Positions 15,983 to 24,740 are shown, counted from the stretch's first letter. The stretch is 37,759 nucleotides of DNA from an uncultured Lautropia sp. (GCA_938046755.1 CALIXC010000205.1:1-37759), one strand, 5' to 3'. The notes: generated from the letters alone by a model not told the origin. Numbers and translations are program-made.

Positions 15983-17571
15983 GACATCACCTTCTGCTGG
16001 GTGCGTTGTGCGGTGGGTGCCGGTGCTTCACTGGACTGGCCTGCATCGATGACATAGACGAGGATCAGCACCACGAACACCAGCGTGTAGCCGACGAGGG
16101 TGGCGGTGAACCGGAACGACTGCTTGCGGGCCAGTTTCAGCGCCGCCGCGTCACGATAGCGGGTGATGGCGCCAAAGAGCGGAACCTTGGTGGCAGCCTT
16201 CAGGGCGTTGGGTTCGTAGTAGGCGGGATTGGCCAGTTCGCGCACCAGCGCCACCGCCAGGCCCAGCACCAGCGACACCACGAAGAAGATGGCCAGCAGC
16301 AGCGGGCGGTTGGGCGAGACCGGGCGTGGACTCACGCGCGGGGGATCGACCACGCGGAACTCGCGCGTGCCGGTGTTTTCTTCGATGCTGCCGGCCAGAC
16401 GGGCGGCATCACGACGCTGCAGCAGCTTCTCGTAGTTCTGCTTGTTGGAGTCGTAGTCGCGGTTGAGCTGGATGTACTCGGCTTCGACCTTCGGAATGGC
16501 CAGTGCGATCTCCCGGGCCCGCTTGGCCTGAGCCTCGGCCTCGGCCACACGGGCGGCCAGCGAGGCCACCTTGGCGTCGGCCTCGGCCATGGCGATGGAC
16601 ATCTCCTGGTACAGCCGGTTGGGAACCTTGCCCCGGCCCGGGCGCGGGTCCACCGGCCGCAGTGCTTCCTTCTGCAGCTGGACTTCCAGCTCGCGGATGG
16701 TGTGGCGGGTGTTGATCACGTCCGGGTGTGCGTCGGTGTAGCGCGTCAGCAGGTCGTCCAGGCGCTTGCGGGCCGACTCCAGCCGGCGCTCGGTCTCGCT
16801 GCCGCCGCCATCGGCCTGGCCGCCGCCCACCGGCACGTATTCCGGGATGGCTTCCAGGCGGGTACGGATGGCGGTGCGCGAGTTGACGGCCTGCCGGTAT
16901 TCGAGGCGGGCCGTCTGCAGCTCACGCTGGATGTCGGCCGACCGGGCCACGTAGTCCTGCGCGAGGTTGGGCATTACCTCAATGTGCTTGATCTTGAATT
17001 CCTTGAGCGCCGCCTCGGTCTGCAGCAGCAGGTCCCGGGCCTTGGCGATCTCCTGGTCGATGAACAGGACGGCCTGCTGGGTGTCGGTGGTCTTGCCCGT
17101 GCGGGTTGACTTGACGAACAGGTCCAGCAGCATCGTCACCACCTTCAGCGCCGTTTCCCTGGACTGATTGCGGTACTCAAGGCTGTAGAAGTTGGTGCCA
17201 CCTGCCGGCTTGAACTGGATGTTCTTTTCCAGCGTCTGCATCAGCGCCTCGCGCCCCTTCTGGGTATGCACATCATGGTCCATGCCGGTGGCCTGGACGA
17301 TGGCTTCCAGGTTGGGGCGGCTGACCAGCGTGCGGGCCATCATCTGGATCTGGCCCTGCATATCGGGTTGCACGGTCATGCCCTGCATCAGCGGCTGCAG
17401 GATCGACTTGGTATCGACATAGGCACGCGCCGTGGCTTCGTAGTTGCCGGGCAGCACCACGGTGACGACGATGCCGATCAGGCCGGTGACGAGCATGGCC
17501 ACCAGACCCGATACTCGGTACTTCCACAGACCGGACAGGTAGGTTTTGTAGGACTTCAGGAGGTCAAGCAT
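15979..17571 (-). CDS. Wzz-like polysaccharide chain-length determinant, XrtA type
   Basis: A 530-residue inner-membrane polysaccharide co-polymerase of the PEP-CTERM-locus chain-length family (TIGR03007). A membrane segment lies at about 20-41 (LVAMLVTGLIGIVVTVVL). It is followed by a Wzz periplasmic domain with long coiled-coil helices (about 170-390), then a proline-rich turn (PPRVSPRPVSPNRP) and a second membrane helix near 430-448. Unlike simple Wzz proteins there is a further hydrophobic segment near 490-510 close to the C-terminus. It is expected to pair with the separate tyrosine kinase encoded immediately downstream. It begins 96 bp after the export lipoprotein gene, the largest gap in the operon. 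Confidence 0.9.
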   Translation of the reverse strand: MLDLLKSYKTYLSGLWKYRVSGLVAMLVTGLIGIVVTVVLPGNYEATARAYVDTKSILQPLMQGMTVQPDMQGQIQMMARTLVSRPNLEAIVQATGMDHDVHTQKGREALMQTLEKNIQFKPAGGTNFYSLEYRNQSRETALKVVTMLLDLFVKSTRTGKTTDTQQAVLFIDQEIAKARDLLLQTEAALKEFKIKHIEVMPNLAQDYVARSADIQRELQTARLEYRQAVNSRTAIRTRLEAIPEYVPVGGGQADGGGSETERRLESARKRLDDLLTRYTDAHPDVINTRHTIRELEVQLQKEALRPVDPRPGRGKVPNRLYQEMSIAMAEADAKVASLAARVAEAEAQAKRAREIALAIPKVEAEYIQLNRDYDSNKQNYEKLLQRRDAARLAGSIEENTGTREFRVVDPPRVSPRPVSPNRPLLLAIFFVVSLVLGLAVALVRELANPAYYEPNALKAATKVPLFGAITRYRDAAALKLARKQSFRFTATLVGYTLVFVVLILVYVIDAGQSSEAPAPTAQRTQQKVMS

Positions 17572-17667
17572 GGAATTCTGTGCAGAAGATGCTTTGTCGC
17601 GTCGGACAGTATGCGCGGCCGAGGCGGCCGGGCGCCATGCGAGGGCTGCCAGGCGGCCAGCCGGACG

Positions 17668-18276
17668 TTACAGCAGGCTTTCCGGGATCATGATCGAGTC
17701 GCCCGGGGCGATCTCGACGTTGGCGCTGGGGTCGCCGCTCTTGAGCAGGTCATCCAGCCGAACGCGATACTGCTTGTTGTTCTCGATGGCGCGGATCAGG
17801 ATGGCCTGGTTTCCGGCCGCCTTGCGGGTGAGACCGTTGGCCTTGGTCATCACGTCCAGCAGGGTGATGCCGTTCTGATAGGGTACGGCGCCCGGGTTCT
17901 GGGCCTGACCGATGACCCGGACCACCGACAGCGGGTCACCCACGATTTTGGTGACGACCACCGAGACGCTGGGATCGCGGATGTAAGTGGCCAGCTTCTC
18001 CTCGATCTCGCGGCCCAGTACCTGGGGCGTCTTGCCCACAGCCACGATGTCCTTGATCAGCGGCGCAGTGATCTTGCCGTCGGGGCGCACCGGCACCTTC
18101 GCCGACAGGTCGGGGTTGCGCCAGACCTTCAGGTCCAGTTCGTCACCGGGTCCGATCTGGTAGACGTAGTTGTGCTTGGGCGCCTTGTCGGGGGCCGGCG
18201 GCAGGGAGCTCATGTTGGCGCAGGCGGCCAGGAAGCTGGCCAGTACCAGGGCTGACAGGGAACGTATCGTGGTCAT
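17668..18276 (-). CDS. XrtA-associated polysaccharide export lipoprotein (Wza/EpsE-like)
   Basis: A 202-residue outer-membrane auxiliary protein of the PEP-CTERM-locus polysaccharide export family (TIGR03027). A type II signal peptide (residues 1-18) ends in the lipobox LAAC, with acylated Cys19. The Poly_export domain follows (YQIGPGDELDLKVWRNPDLS and VRPDGKITAPLI) and then a single SLBB-type domain (VRVIGQAQNPGAVPYQNGITLLDVM). It is the promoter-proximal gene of the EPS operon and would form or line the outer-membrane exit channel. The ATG at 18276 lacks a strong Shine-Dalgarno sequence. The 700 bp upstream carry several dyad elements described separately. Confidence 0.92.
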   Translation of the reverse strand: MTTIRSLSALVLASFLAACANMSSLPPAPDKAPKHNYVYQIGPGDELDLKVWRNPDLSAKVPVRPDGKITAPLIKDIVAVGKTPQVLGREIEEKLATYIRDPSVSVVVTKIVGDPLSVVRVIGQAQNPGAVPYQNGITLLDVMTKANGLTRKAAGNQAILIRAIENNKQYRVRLDDLLKSGDPSANVEIAPGDSIMIPESLL

Positions 18277-18626
18277 GGCGAAAAAACGGTTGTGTTACAG
18301 GGGACCTGTGCCGGTTAGACGAGGCTGCAGACGCATCCGCCGTCGGTCTGAAAGGGCCGGCCACGCATCTCGGAAACAACTGCCAAACTGTTACTCTAGC
18401 GTGGACCAAGGGCGCCATTCCATCAGAATGATCAACCCAATGTGACCAATGGCCGTAACTTTTGATCTAATCAAGTATCGACTTGTTATCAAGTAATGAA
18501 TCTCCTCATCTAGGGATGGTGCCATACAAACCTGTGGGCGCTTGCACAGCGTCCCGCATATTGTGCAAGGATTCACAGACAAAGCTTACATATGTCGTTG
18601 AATCGCATCATTGTCGAGAACAATTA

Positions 18627-18650
18627 CTAAAACGGCCGCTAAAACGGCCG
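18627..18650. repeat. Tandem 12-bp repeat CTAAAACGGCCG x2
   Basis: CTAAAACGGCCG occurs at 18627-18638 and again directly at 18639-18650, followed by CCG. Each unit contains the palindrome CGGCCG. It lies in the regulatory region between the EPS operon and coaA. It could be a tandem operator or a small slippage duplication. Confidence 0.8.
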
Positions 18651-18752
18651 CCGAGAAGACCTGAGGGATACCCCAATATCGTGGCCGGGGCCGCTTTTCT
18701 GGCCGCCGGACCGGTATCATCACCCCCCTGACGTAGGCTAAAGTGACCGGAT

Positions 18753-18766
18753 GGTGCCATGGCACC
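18753..18766. repeat. 14-bp perfect palindrome GGTGCCATGGCACC
   Basis: A perfect 14-bp dyad. The left half is part of GGATGGTGCCAT (18749-18760), an exact 12-bp copy of 18514-18525, so the same word occurs at both ends of the intergenic regulatory stretch. It is a possible regulator binding site of unknown factor. Confidence 0.6.
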
Positions 18767-18981
18767 TGCCGGGGCTGTTCCGTCGCTCCTCCTGTCTCCT
18801 GTCTCTTGTCGGGTCCCCTATTCACACTGGCACCCTGTTGTCGGAAAGAGTCGTTTTGTGCAAACGGCCAGGTGAGGCATGGCCGGCGTGCAGGGGCATC
18901 CGGTTGTGCCGCGGCTCAGGGACAATGCCACGGACAGTACCTGCGCCGCAAGCGGGGTGGGGTGATCGAGGAAGACTTCGC

Positions 18982-20001
18982 GTGACTATGGACAGCATCG
19001 ACGGCGTAGTGGCAGGATCGGCCAAGGCCAAGGTAACGGCAACAGGGCAGGCGGACGACGGTTTTTCTGCCTATCAGCGCTTCAGCCGCGCTGAATGGGC
19101 TGGCCTGCGCTCCAGCACGCCGCTGACGTTGTCCGAGTCCGAGCTGATCGCCCTGCGCGGCGTCAACGACCAGGTCTCGCTGCCCGAGGTGGTGGAGATC
19201 TACCTGCCGCTGTCACGGCTTCTGAACCTGCACTTCCGTTCGGCCAAGGCGCTCTCGGGCGTGTGTGACGACTTCCTGGGCCGACCGGTGGGGGCGCGCC
19301 CCTACGTGATCGGCATCGCCGGCAGTGTGGCGGTGGGCAAGAGCACCTTCGCGCGCGTGCTGCAGGCGCTGCTGGCCCGCTGGCCCGATCACCCCAAGGT
19401 GGCGCTGGTCACCACGGACGGCTTCCTGCATCCCAACCGGGTGCTGCAGGCGCGTGGCCTGATGAAGCGCAAGGGCTTCCCGGAGAGTTACGACCGCAAG
19501 CGGATGATCTCCTTCCTGGGGGCGCTGAAGGCCGGTGAGCCGGTGGTGGAAGCGCCGGTGTACTCCCATCAGGCCTATGACATCGTGCCCGGTGAGATGC
19601 AACGGGTCGAGCAGCCTGACATCCTCATCTTCGAAGGGCTGAACGTGCTGCAGACCTGGGGGGCAGAGCGCAGTGCCGGCACGCCCCAGGCCAGCGTGGT
19701 GGTGTCCGACTTCTTCGACTTCTCCATCTACGTGGATGCTGCCGAGGCCGACATCGAGCGCTGGTATCAGCATCGCTTCCTGTCGCTGCAGCAGACGGCA
19801 TTCCGCCGGTCGGACTCCTATTTCCATCATTACCAGCACCTGTCGCAGGACGAGGCGATGAAGGTGGCCAGCGACATCTGGCGCGAGATCAATCTGCGCA
19901 ACCTGCGCGAGAACATCGCCCCCACGCGGGGGCGCGCCAATCTGGTGGCGGGCAAGCAGGCCGACCACCGTGTCGGCGAGATCCTGCTGCGGATGATCTA
20001 G
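18982..20001 (+). CDS. coaA: Type I pantothenate kinase
   Basis: A 339-residue CoaA, which phosphorylates pantothenate in the first step of coenzyme A synthesis (E. coli CoaA has 316 residues). Walker A is GSVAVGKST near residue 113. The following TTDGFLHPN and KGFPESYD segments, and FEGLNVLQ further on, are characteristic of the type I family. The GTG at 18982 is chosen because AGGAAG lies 7 bp before it; the ATG two codons later (18988) is an alternative. It is convergent with the thiolase gene, with only 4 bp between the stops and no room for separate terminators. Many betaproteobacteria use the type III enzyme instead, so a type I gene is a useful taxonomic marker. Confidence 0.95.
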   Translation: MTMDSIDGVVAGSAKAKVTATGQADDGFSAYQRFSRAEWAGLRSSTPLTLSESELIALRGVNDQVSLPEVVEIYLPLSRLLNLHFRSAKALSGVCDDFLGRPVGARPYVIGIAGSVAVGKSTFARVLQALLARWPDHPKVALVTTDGFLHPNRVLQARGLMKRKGFPESYDRKRMISFLGALKAGEPVVEAPVYSHQAYDIVPGEMQRVEQPDILIFEGLNVLQTWGAERSAGTPQASVVVSDFFDFSIYVDAAEADIERWYQHRFLSLQQTAFRRSDSYFHHYQHLSQDEAMKVASDIWREINLRNLRENIAPTRGRANLVAGKQADHRVGEILLRMI

Positions 20002-20005
20002 GGGT

Positions 20006-21211
20006 TCAGACCATTTCCACCGCGATGGCGGTGGCTTCCCCGCCGCCGATGCACAGCGAGGCAACGCCACGCTTGCCGCCCGTCTTCCTCAGGGCGCCCA
20101 GCAGCGTGACCAGCACACGGGCGCCGGAGGCGCCGATGGGGTGGCCCAGGGCGACGGCGCCGCCATGGAGGTTGACCTTGTCGTGCGGGATGCCGTGTTC
20201 CTTCATGGCGGCCATCGTCACCACGGCGAAGGCCTCGTTGATCTCGTAGAGGTCCACGGACGCGGTCTGCCACTGCCAGCCGGCCTTGGTCAGCACCTTC
20301 CCTATGGCGCCTACCGGTGCGAGGGTGAACCACTCGGGCTCACGCGAGAAGGTGGCATGGGCCACGACGGTGGCAATGGGCGTGAGGCCGCGTTTTCGGG
20401 CTTCGCTCTGGCGCATCAGCACCAGTGCGGCCGCACCGTCGGAGATCGACGACGAGGTGGCGGCGGTGACGGTGCCGTCCTTCACGAAGGCCGGGCGCAG
20501 GGTGGGGATCTTCGACGGGTCGACCTTGAACGGGCTCTCGTCGCGTTCCACCACCACGTCGCCCTTGCGGCCAGGGATGGTGACGGGCACCGTTTCCCAG
20601 GCAAAGCTGCCGTCTTCATTGGCAGTGCGGGCGCGGCGCGAGGACTCCAGGGCGTAGGCGTCCTGTGCTTCGCGGGTGAAGTGATACTTGCTGGCGCAGT
20701 CTTCGGCAAACAGGCCCATCGACTTGCCGCCGCCATTGGGCGTCCTGCTGTAGGCGTCTTCCAGACCGTCGTAGGCCATGTGGTCCAGCAGCGTGCCGTG
20801 GCCATAGCGGTAGCCGGTGCGCCCCTTGGGGACCAGGTAAGGGGCATTGGACATGCTCTCCATGCCGCCGGCCACCACCACGTCCTGGCTGCCGGCCCTG
20901 ATCAGGTCATGGGCCAGCATCACGGCCTTCATGCCGGAGCCGCACACCTTGTTGAGCGTGGTGGCACCGGTGGATGCTGGCAGCCCAGCCTTCAGCGTGG
21001 CCTGCCGGGCCGGTGCCTGGCCCTGGCCAGCGGGCAGCACGCAGCCCATCAAGACTTCCTGCACCTGGTCGGGGGCGATGCCGGCGCGCTCGAGCGCAGC
21101 CTTGATGACAACGGCACCCAGGTCGGTGGCTTCCAGCCCGGACAGTGCGCCCAGCATGGCCCCGATGGGGGTTCGGACAGCGGATACGATGACGATCGGG
21201 TCGGAATCCAT
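20006..21211 (-). CDS. Acetyl-CoA C-acetyltransferase (thiolase)
   Basis: A 401-residue type II thiolase, which condenses two acetyl-CoA to acetoacetyl-CoA or cleaves the product. Catalytic residues are all present: Cys90 in LNKVCGSGMKAV, His357 in ALGHPIGASG and Cys387 in CIGGGEATA. The internal NEAFAVV motif is also seen. The length matches biosynthetic thiolases such as PhaA/AtoB. It lies 39 bp downstream of aceK on the same strand, with a CAGGAGAC ribosome site before its ATG, so the two are probably co-transcribed. No phaB or phaC is adjacent, so a polyhydroxyalkanoate role is not shown here. Confidence 0.94.
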   Translation of the reverse strand: MDSDPIVIVSAVRTPIGAMLGALSGLEATDLGAVVIKAALERAGIAPDQVQEVLMGCVLPAGQGQAPARQATLKAGLPASTGATTLNKVCGSGMKAVMLAHDLIRAGSQDVVVAGGMESMSNAPYLVPKGRTGYRYGHGTLLDHMAYDGLEDAYSRTPNGGGKSMGLFAEDCASKYHFTREAQDAYALESSRRARTANEDGSFAWETVPVTIPGRKGDVVVERDESPFKVDPSKIPTLRPAFVKDGTVTAATSSSISDGAAALVLMRQSEARKRGLTPIATVVAHATFSREPEWFTLAPVGAIGKVLTKAGWQWQTASVDLYEINEAFAVVTMAAMKEHGIPHDKVNLHGGAVALGHPIGASGARVLVTLLGALRKTGGKRGVASLCIGGGEATAIAVEMV

Positions 21212-21250
21212 GGTGTGTTCTTGTCTCCTGTGTCGGGCGCCCTTGGATCT

Positions 21251-23071
21251 TCAGCGTCCGGGCTTCTGGGGCGATGCAGGCCGCCCGGGATCCTCGTCGG
21301 CCCGGGAAAAGCGCAGTCGCCGGGGATAGGGAAAGACATCGTCCAGGATACCCTGTCGGATGCGGGTCTGCTGGTTCTGCCACCAGACGGGATCCAGCAG
21401 CTCGGCATGGTGCTTCAGGAAGGGCTTGCGTACCCGGGGGTTGCCCAGCAGGAAGGTGCCGAACTCTTCCGGAAACACGTCATTGGGCGCCACCGGATAC
21501 CATGGCTCGGATGCCATCTCGTCCTCGGGGGTGCGCGGCTCGGGTACCTTGCGGAAGTTGCAGTCGGTGAGGTACTGCACTTCGTCGTAGTCGTAGAAGA
21601 CCACCCGGTTCTGGCGGGTGACGCCGAAGTTCTTGTAGAGCATGTCGCCCGGGAAGATGTTGGCCGCCACCATGTCGCGGATGGCCATGCCGTACTGATA
21701 GACGGCATAGTCGCGTGCGGCCTCGTCAGACTGCTGCTCCAGGTAGAGATTCAGTGGCGTCATTCTCCGCTCGATGTACAGGTGACGGATGACGATGCAG
21801 TCACCCTCGTCAACCAGCAGCGAAGGGGCAGTGGCTCGCAGCTCGGTCAGCAGCTCGGGGGAGAGCCGGCTCTTGGGGAAGGGTACGTCCGAGTATTCCC
21901 ACGAGTCGGCCATCCGGCCGGCACGATCATGGTTCTTCACCAGGTGATAGCGGTCTTCAATGAACTCGCGGCTGATGTCCTTGCGGCGTACGTCCTTGAT
22001 GTACTTGAAGACATATGGGAACGAGGGCAGCGTGAACACGCCCATCACCAGACCCTTGATGCCGGGGGCCGCGATGAAATGATCGGTGGATTCGTGCAGG
22101 TGCTGAAGCAGGTCGCGGTAGAAGAGCGTCTTGCCCTGCTTGTGCAGGCCCAGCATGGTGTAGAGCTCGGCTTGCGGCTTGGTGGGCATCAGCGACCGCA
22201 GGAAGCGCACGTAGGCCGACGGCACCGCCATGTCCACCATGAAGTAGGCACGCGAAAAGTTGAAGAGCCCCTCGATGTGCTCGGGCGCGAACAGCACCGT
22301 GTCGATGAACACGCGGCCATGACCGTTGCGCAGCAGGGGCAGCGAGAAGGGTTGCACCTCGCCGTCATTGACGACGCGGCCGATGAGGTAGGCGCCCTTG
22401 TTGCGGTAGAAGAGCGAGCGCAGCACGTGCACCTGGCAATCCATGGCCCGCGGTGCCTGCTCGCCGAACAGGGTGGGGGCGGCCTCGATCACCTTCTGCA
22501 GGTCATCCTCGATGTCCCGGTAGCCGCAGGCCAGCCCCATGTCGATGAGAACCTGACGCAGGACCTCCTTCCAGGGCCTGTTCTCCGGGTAATAGACCCG
22601 GAATGATGGCGGTGTGCCGTCCAGGTGCTCGGTGGAGACTGCCGGCCGCACGAAGATGAAGTCGTTGTGGAGATACTGGCGCTGTAGCAGCCGGGTGCTG
22701 ACGGTATTGAAGAAGGACTCGGCCAGCTCGGGCTGCTGGTGCTCGGCCAGCAGCAGCACGTAGTACTGCTTCACCTCGGCCCACACGTCGTCGGCCAGGC
22801 TGTCGGTGTTGAACTGGGCGCGCAGCTTCTCGACCGCCTCGCTCACGCGCTGGTCGTAGAAGGTAATGCGCTCGCTGGCCAGTCGCCGCATCCGGTGCCA
22901 GGCGGCGTTCTCGAAACAGGTCTTGGCCTGCTGCGCGTTGTAGCGGAACAGGCCGTAGTGCCGATTGAAGCCGGCCAGCATGGTGCGGGCCAGGGTGGCC
23001 GGCAGGCTGTCACCGTCCAGCATGCTGGACGGCGTGGCGGAAGGGGGATGGGGGATGGCGTGCTTGGGCAT
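21251..23071 (-). CDS. aceK: Isocitrate dehydrogenase kinase/phosphatase
   Basis: A 606-residue AceK, the bifunctional enzyme that phosphorylates isocitrate dehydrogenase to direct carbon into the glyoxylate shunt and dephosphorylates it again. The nucleotide-binding region is visible as GIKGLVMGVFTLPSFPYVFKYIKD-like sequence near residues 330-356. The conserved DMLYKNFGVTRQNRVVFYDYDE segment that binds metal and nucleotide follows near 480. The length agrees with the family (E. coli 578). It is not next to aceA or aceB, unlike in enterics, but heads a probable operon with the thiolase, both concerned with acetyl-CoA flux. Confidence 0.96.
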   Translation of the reverse strand: MPKHAIPHPPSATPSSMLDGDSLPATLARTMLAGFNRHYGLFRYNAQQAKTCFENAAWHRMRRLASERITFYDQRVSEAVEKLRAQFNTDSLADDVWAEVKQYYVLLLAEHQQPELAESFFNTVSTRLLQRQYLHNDFIFVRPAVSTEHLDGTPPSFRVYYPENRPWKEVLRQVLIDMGLACGYRDIEDDLQKVIEAAPTLFGEQAPRAMDCQVHVLRSLFYRNKGAYLIGRVVNDGEVQPFSLPLLRNGHGRVFIDTVLFAPEHIEGLFNFSRAYFMVDMAVPSAYVRFLRSLMPTKPQAELYTMLGLHKQGKTLFYRDLLQHLHESTDHFIAAPGIKGLVMGVFTLPSFPYVFKYIKDVRRKDISREFIEDRYHLVKNHDRAGRMADSWEYSDVPFPKSRLSPELLTELRATAPSLLVDEGDCIVIRHLYIERRMTPLNLYLEQQSDEAARDYAVYQYGMAIRDMVAANIFPGDMLYKNFGVTRQNRVVFYDYDEVQYLTDCNFRKVPEPRTPEDEMASEPWYPVAPNDVFPEEFGTFLLGNPRVRKPFLKHHAELLDPVWWQNQQTRIRQGILDDVFPYPRRLRFSRADEDPGRPASPQKPGR

Positions 23072-23290
23072 CGGACAATCTTAACGGTGCTCTGCAGCAC
23101 GGAGCGTGCCCTATCGGTGAAAACCCGGAGAGGGCGGGCTCTGGCGATTGTGGCGGTGCACCATGCCGGGCCGCCGGTACGGACGGGATGGCCGCATATC
23201 GGCCAGGGGCATGCAGCCTGCGCGGGAGGGAAGATACTGCCCAATTGGTGGTGCACGTTGCTGCACCGTGAGCAGAAGCAGGTTTTCCCC

Positions 23291-24262
23291 ATGCGTACCG
23301 AACCCTACCGCCTGATTACCCGTTCCGACTTCGATGGTCTGGTCAGTGCCGCCATGCTGCGAGACATCGGCGTGGTCGATGCTGTCATGTTCGTGCATCC
23401 GAAGGATGTGCAGGACGGCAAGGTGCACGTGGACAAGGACGACATGCTGGTGAACCTGCCCTACGTGGCCACGGCCGGTCAGGTGTTCGACTACCAGGCC
23501 CCGGGGTCGCGGGTGCTGCCCAGGGTGGGCTACAGCAACCTGGTCATGGGGGTGGGCGAGGCCTCGGTCTCCCGCGTGATATACGACCACTTCGGAGGCG
23601 AGAGCCGTTTTCCGCATTTCTCGCCGGCGTTGATGGCTGCCGTCGACAAGGCGGGCAGCGCCTCGTACACGCTGGCCGACGTGCTGCATCCGCGCGACTG
23701 GACGCTGCTCGGTTTTCTTGCCGACCCGCGTACCGGGCTGGGGCGCTTCCATGACTTCCGCATCTCCAACCTGCAACTGATGATGATGCTGGTCGACGCC
23801 TGCCGCTCCATGGACATCGGTCGCATCCTGGCGCTGCCGGACGTGGCCGAGCGCGTGCGCTGCTACCATGAGCACGAATCGAAGGCCATCGAGCAGCTGC
23901 GCCGCTGCGCCCACGTGCAGGGCAACACGGTGGTGCTGGACATGCGCAACGAGTCGATCATCTACGCGGCCAACCGCTTCCTGGTCTATGCGCTGTTCCC
24001 CAACTGCACGATGTCGCTGCATGTGATGTGGGGGCGCGAGAAGGCCAACACGGTCTTTGCCCTGGGCCGCTCCATCTTCAACACGGCCTCGACGATCGAC
24101 ATCGGCGACCTGTGCACGCGCTTTGGCGGTGGCGGCCACCAGTATGCCGGTACCTGCCAGATTGGCAACGAATGGGCCGAACAGCGTCTGGCCGAGGTGC
24201 TGGCCCGCATCGAGAATGAGAACGCATCGCCCAGGACGTCGAAGGTGAGTCAGACGGCCTGA
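23291..24262 (+). CDS. DHH-family phosphoesterase (exopolyphosphatase/nanoRNase-like)
   Basis: A 323-residue DHH/DHHA1 protein. The N-terminal motif is RSDFDGLVSAA (residues about 11-21), a DFDG variant of the usual DHD site. The C-terminal DHHA1 motif GGGGHQYAG lies near 279-287. Members hydrolyse phosphodiester or phosphoanhydride bonds in oligoribonucleotides, pAp, cyclic dinucleotides or polyphosphate; the sequence does not tell which. The ATG at 23291 has AAGCAGGT upstream, and longer in-frame extensions would run into the aceK promoter region and coding sequence. It is divergent from aceK with 219 bp between starts, and a terminator follows at 24331. Confidence 0.85.
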   Translation: MRTEPYRLITRSDFDGLVSAAMLRDIGVVDAVMFVHPKDVQDGKVHVDKDDMLVNLPYVATAGQVFDYQAPGSRVLPRVGYSNLVMGVGEASVSRVIYDHFGGESRFPHFSPALMAAVDKAGSASYTLADVLHPRDWTLLGFLADPRTGLGRFHDFRISNLQLMMMLVDACRSMDIGRILALPDVAERVRCYHEHESKAIEQLRRCAHVQGNTVVLDMRNESIIYAANRFLVYALFPNCTMSLHVMWGREKANTVFALGRSIFNTASTIDIGDLCTRFGGGGHQYAGTCQIGNEWAEQRLAEVLARIENENASPRTSKVSQTA

Positions 24263-24330
24263 TGCCTTAATTTGCGCATTATCAATTTAGAAGACGCAAA
24301 ATCGATCGACAGCCGTAGAGGCAATCCGAT

Positions 24331-24366
24331 GGCCCGTTCCGAAAAGGATCGGGCCTTGTATTTTTC
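24331..24366 (+). terminator. Rho-independent terminator after the DHH phosphoesterase gene
   Basis: Stem GGCCCGTTCC (24331-24340) pairs with GGATCGGGCC (24346-24355) with one mismatch across a GAAAA loop. It is followed by TTGTATTTTT. It ends the upstream transcription unit before the copper locus. Confidence 0.8.
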
Positions 24367-24653
24367 TGGCTCACGCGTCCGTGTCGGAATATGTCCGAGC
24401 GGACGTTTTATTTTGAAGTCCCTTATTCAGGGAGCGTTCGGGTCTGTCCTACAAGGGATTTCCGGACGCGAGGCGTACGGGTTTACCCTGTCATTTTGCT
24501 CGACAGGATGTCGGTCTGTTTTTCATCGCCAAGGTTTTCGTGAGATTTTGCGGCCTTTTTTCTGTCGTCTGACCCAGAACGGATGTCATTATCGATGCGG
24601 GGCTGGTGCAAGTTCATAAGCTGTATATAATCTTTCAGGTCAGGAGGCTGATT
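24367..24653 (+). promoter_or_regulatory. Copper-locus upstream region with candidate promoter
   Basis: No supported gene lies here. A perfect TATAAT is at 24626-24631, preceded by TG at 24622-24623. No good -35 box is present at 16-18 bp, so an activator or an extended -10 mode may be needed. A 6-bp stem (CCTGTC 24487-24492, GACAGG 24502-24507) is the only other clear structure. The TATAAT points towards the DUF2946 gene, giving a leader of about 180 nt. Confidence 0.45.
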
Positions 24654-24740
24654 GTGTTGTATCTGGCTTTCGTCCAAAGGGGGGCTCACGAAAGCTTTCA
24701 TGCCACGTCAAGGGTCTTGACGCATAGCCATGTCACATAG
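24654..24740 (+). CDS. Possible 28-codon leader ORF upstream of the DUF2946 gene
   Basis: A GTG codon at 24654 is preceded 6 bp upstream by a perfect AGGAGG (24642-24647). It opens a 28-residue frame ending in TAG at 24738-24740, with a His-rich tail (LTHSHVT). A TTG at 24652 in a second frame would give a 22-residue peptide starting with two Cys. The strong Shine-Dalgarno sequence just after a TATAAT box is what makes this worth listing. There is no homology I recognise and it may not be translated. Confidence 0.25.
   Translation: MLYLAFVQRGAHESFHATSRVLTHSHVT

Larger units (their letters stand above)
18277..18981. promoter_or_regulatory. 705-bp divergent intergenic region between EPS operon and coaA
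   Basis: No convincing gene is present. The stretch from 18400 to 18620 is clearly AT-richer than its neighbours and contains several dyads: TTGAT-N3-ATCAA (18462-18474), CAAGT-N4-ACTTG (18472-18485), ACTTG-N4-CAAGT (18481-18494), CTTGCACA-N13-TGTGCAAG (18541-18569) and ATTGT-N5-ACAAT (18610-18624). It also has a 12-bp tandem duplication and a 14-bp palindrome. It must hold the promoters of both flanking transcription units. I could not assign a convincing sigma-70 or sigma-54 promoter. Confidence 0.6.

Noticed and set aside
18514..18525. Possible sigma-54 promoter on the minus strand for the EPS operon
   Set aside because: TGGCAC (the -24 element) is present, but the sequence at the -12 position reads CTAGA instead of TTGCW. 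No other good match was found in 18277-18600.
18586..18825. 79-codon minus-strand frame in the EPS/coaA gap
   Set aside because: It covers the tandem repeat and palindrome, has no ribosome site, and has no recognisable domain beyond one weak hydrophobic stretch.
24272..24619. 115-codon plus-strand frame after the DHH phosphoesterase
   Set aside because: It reads through an intrinsic terminator, lacks a ribosome site and has no recognisable motif.
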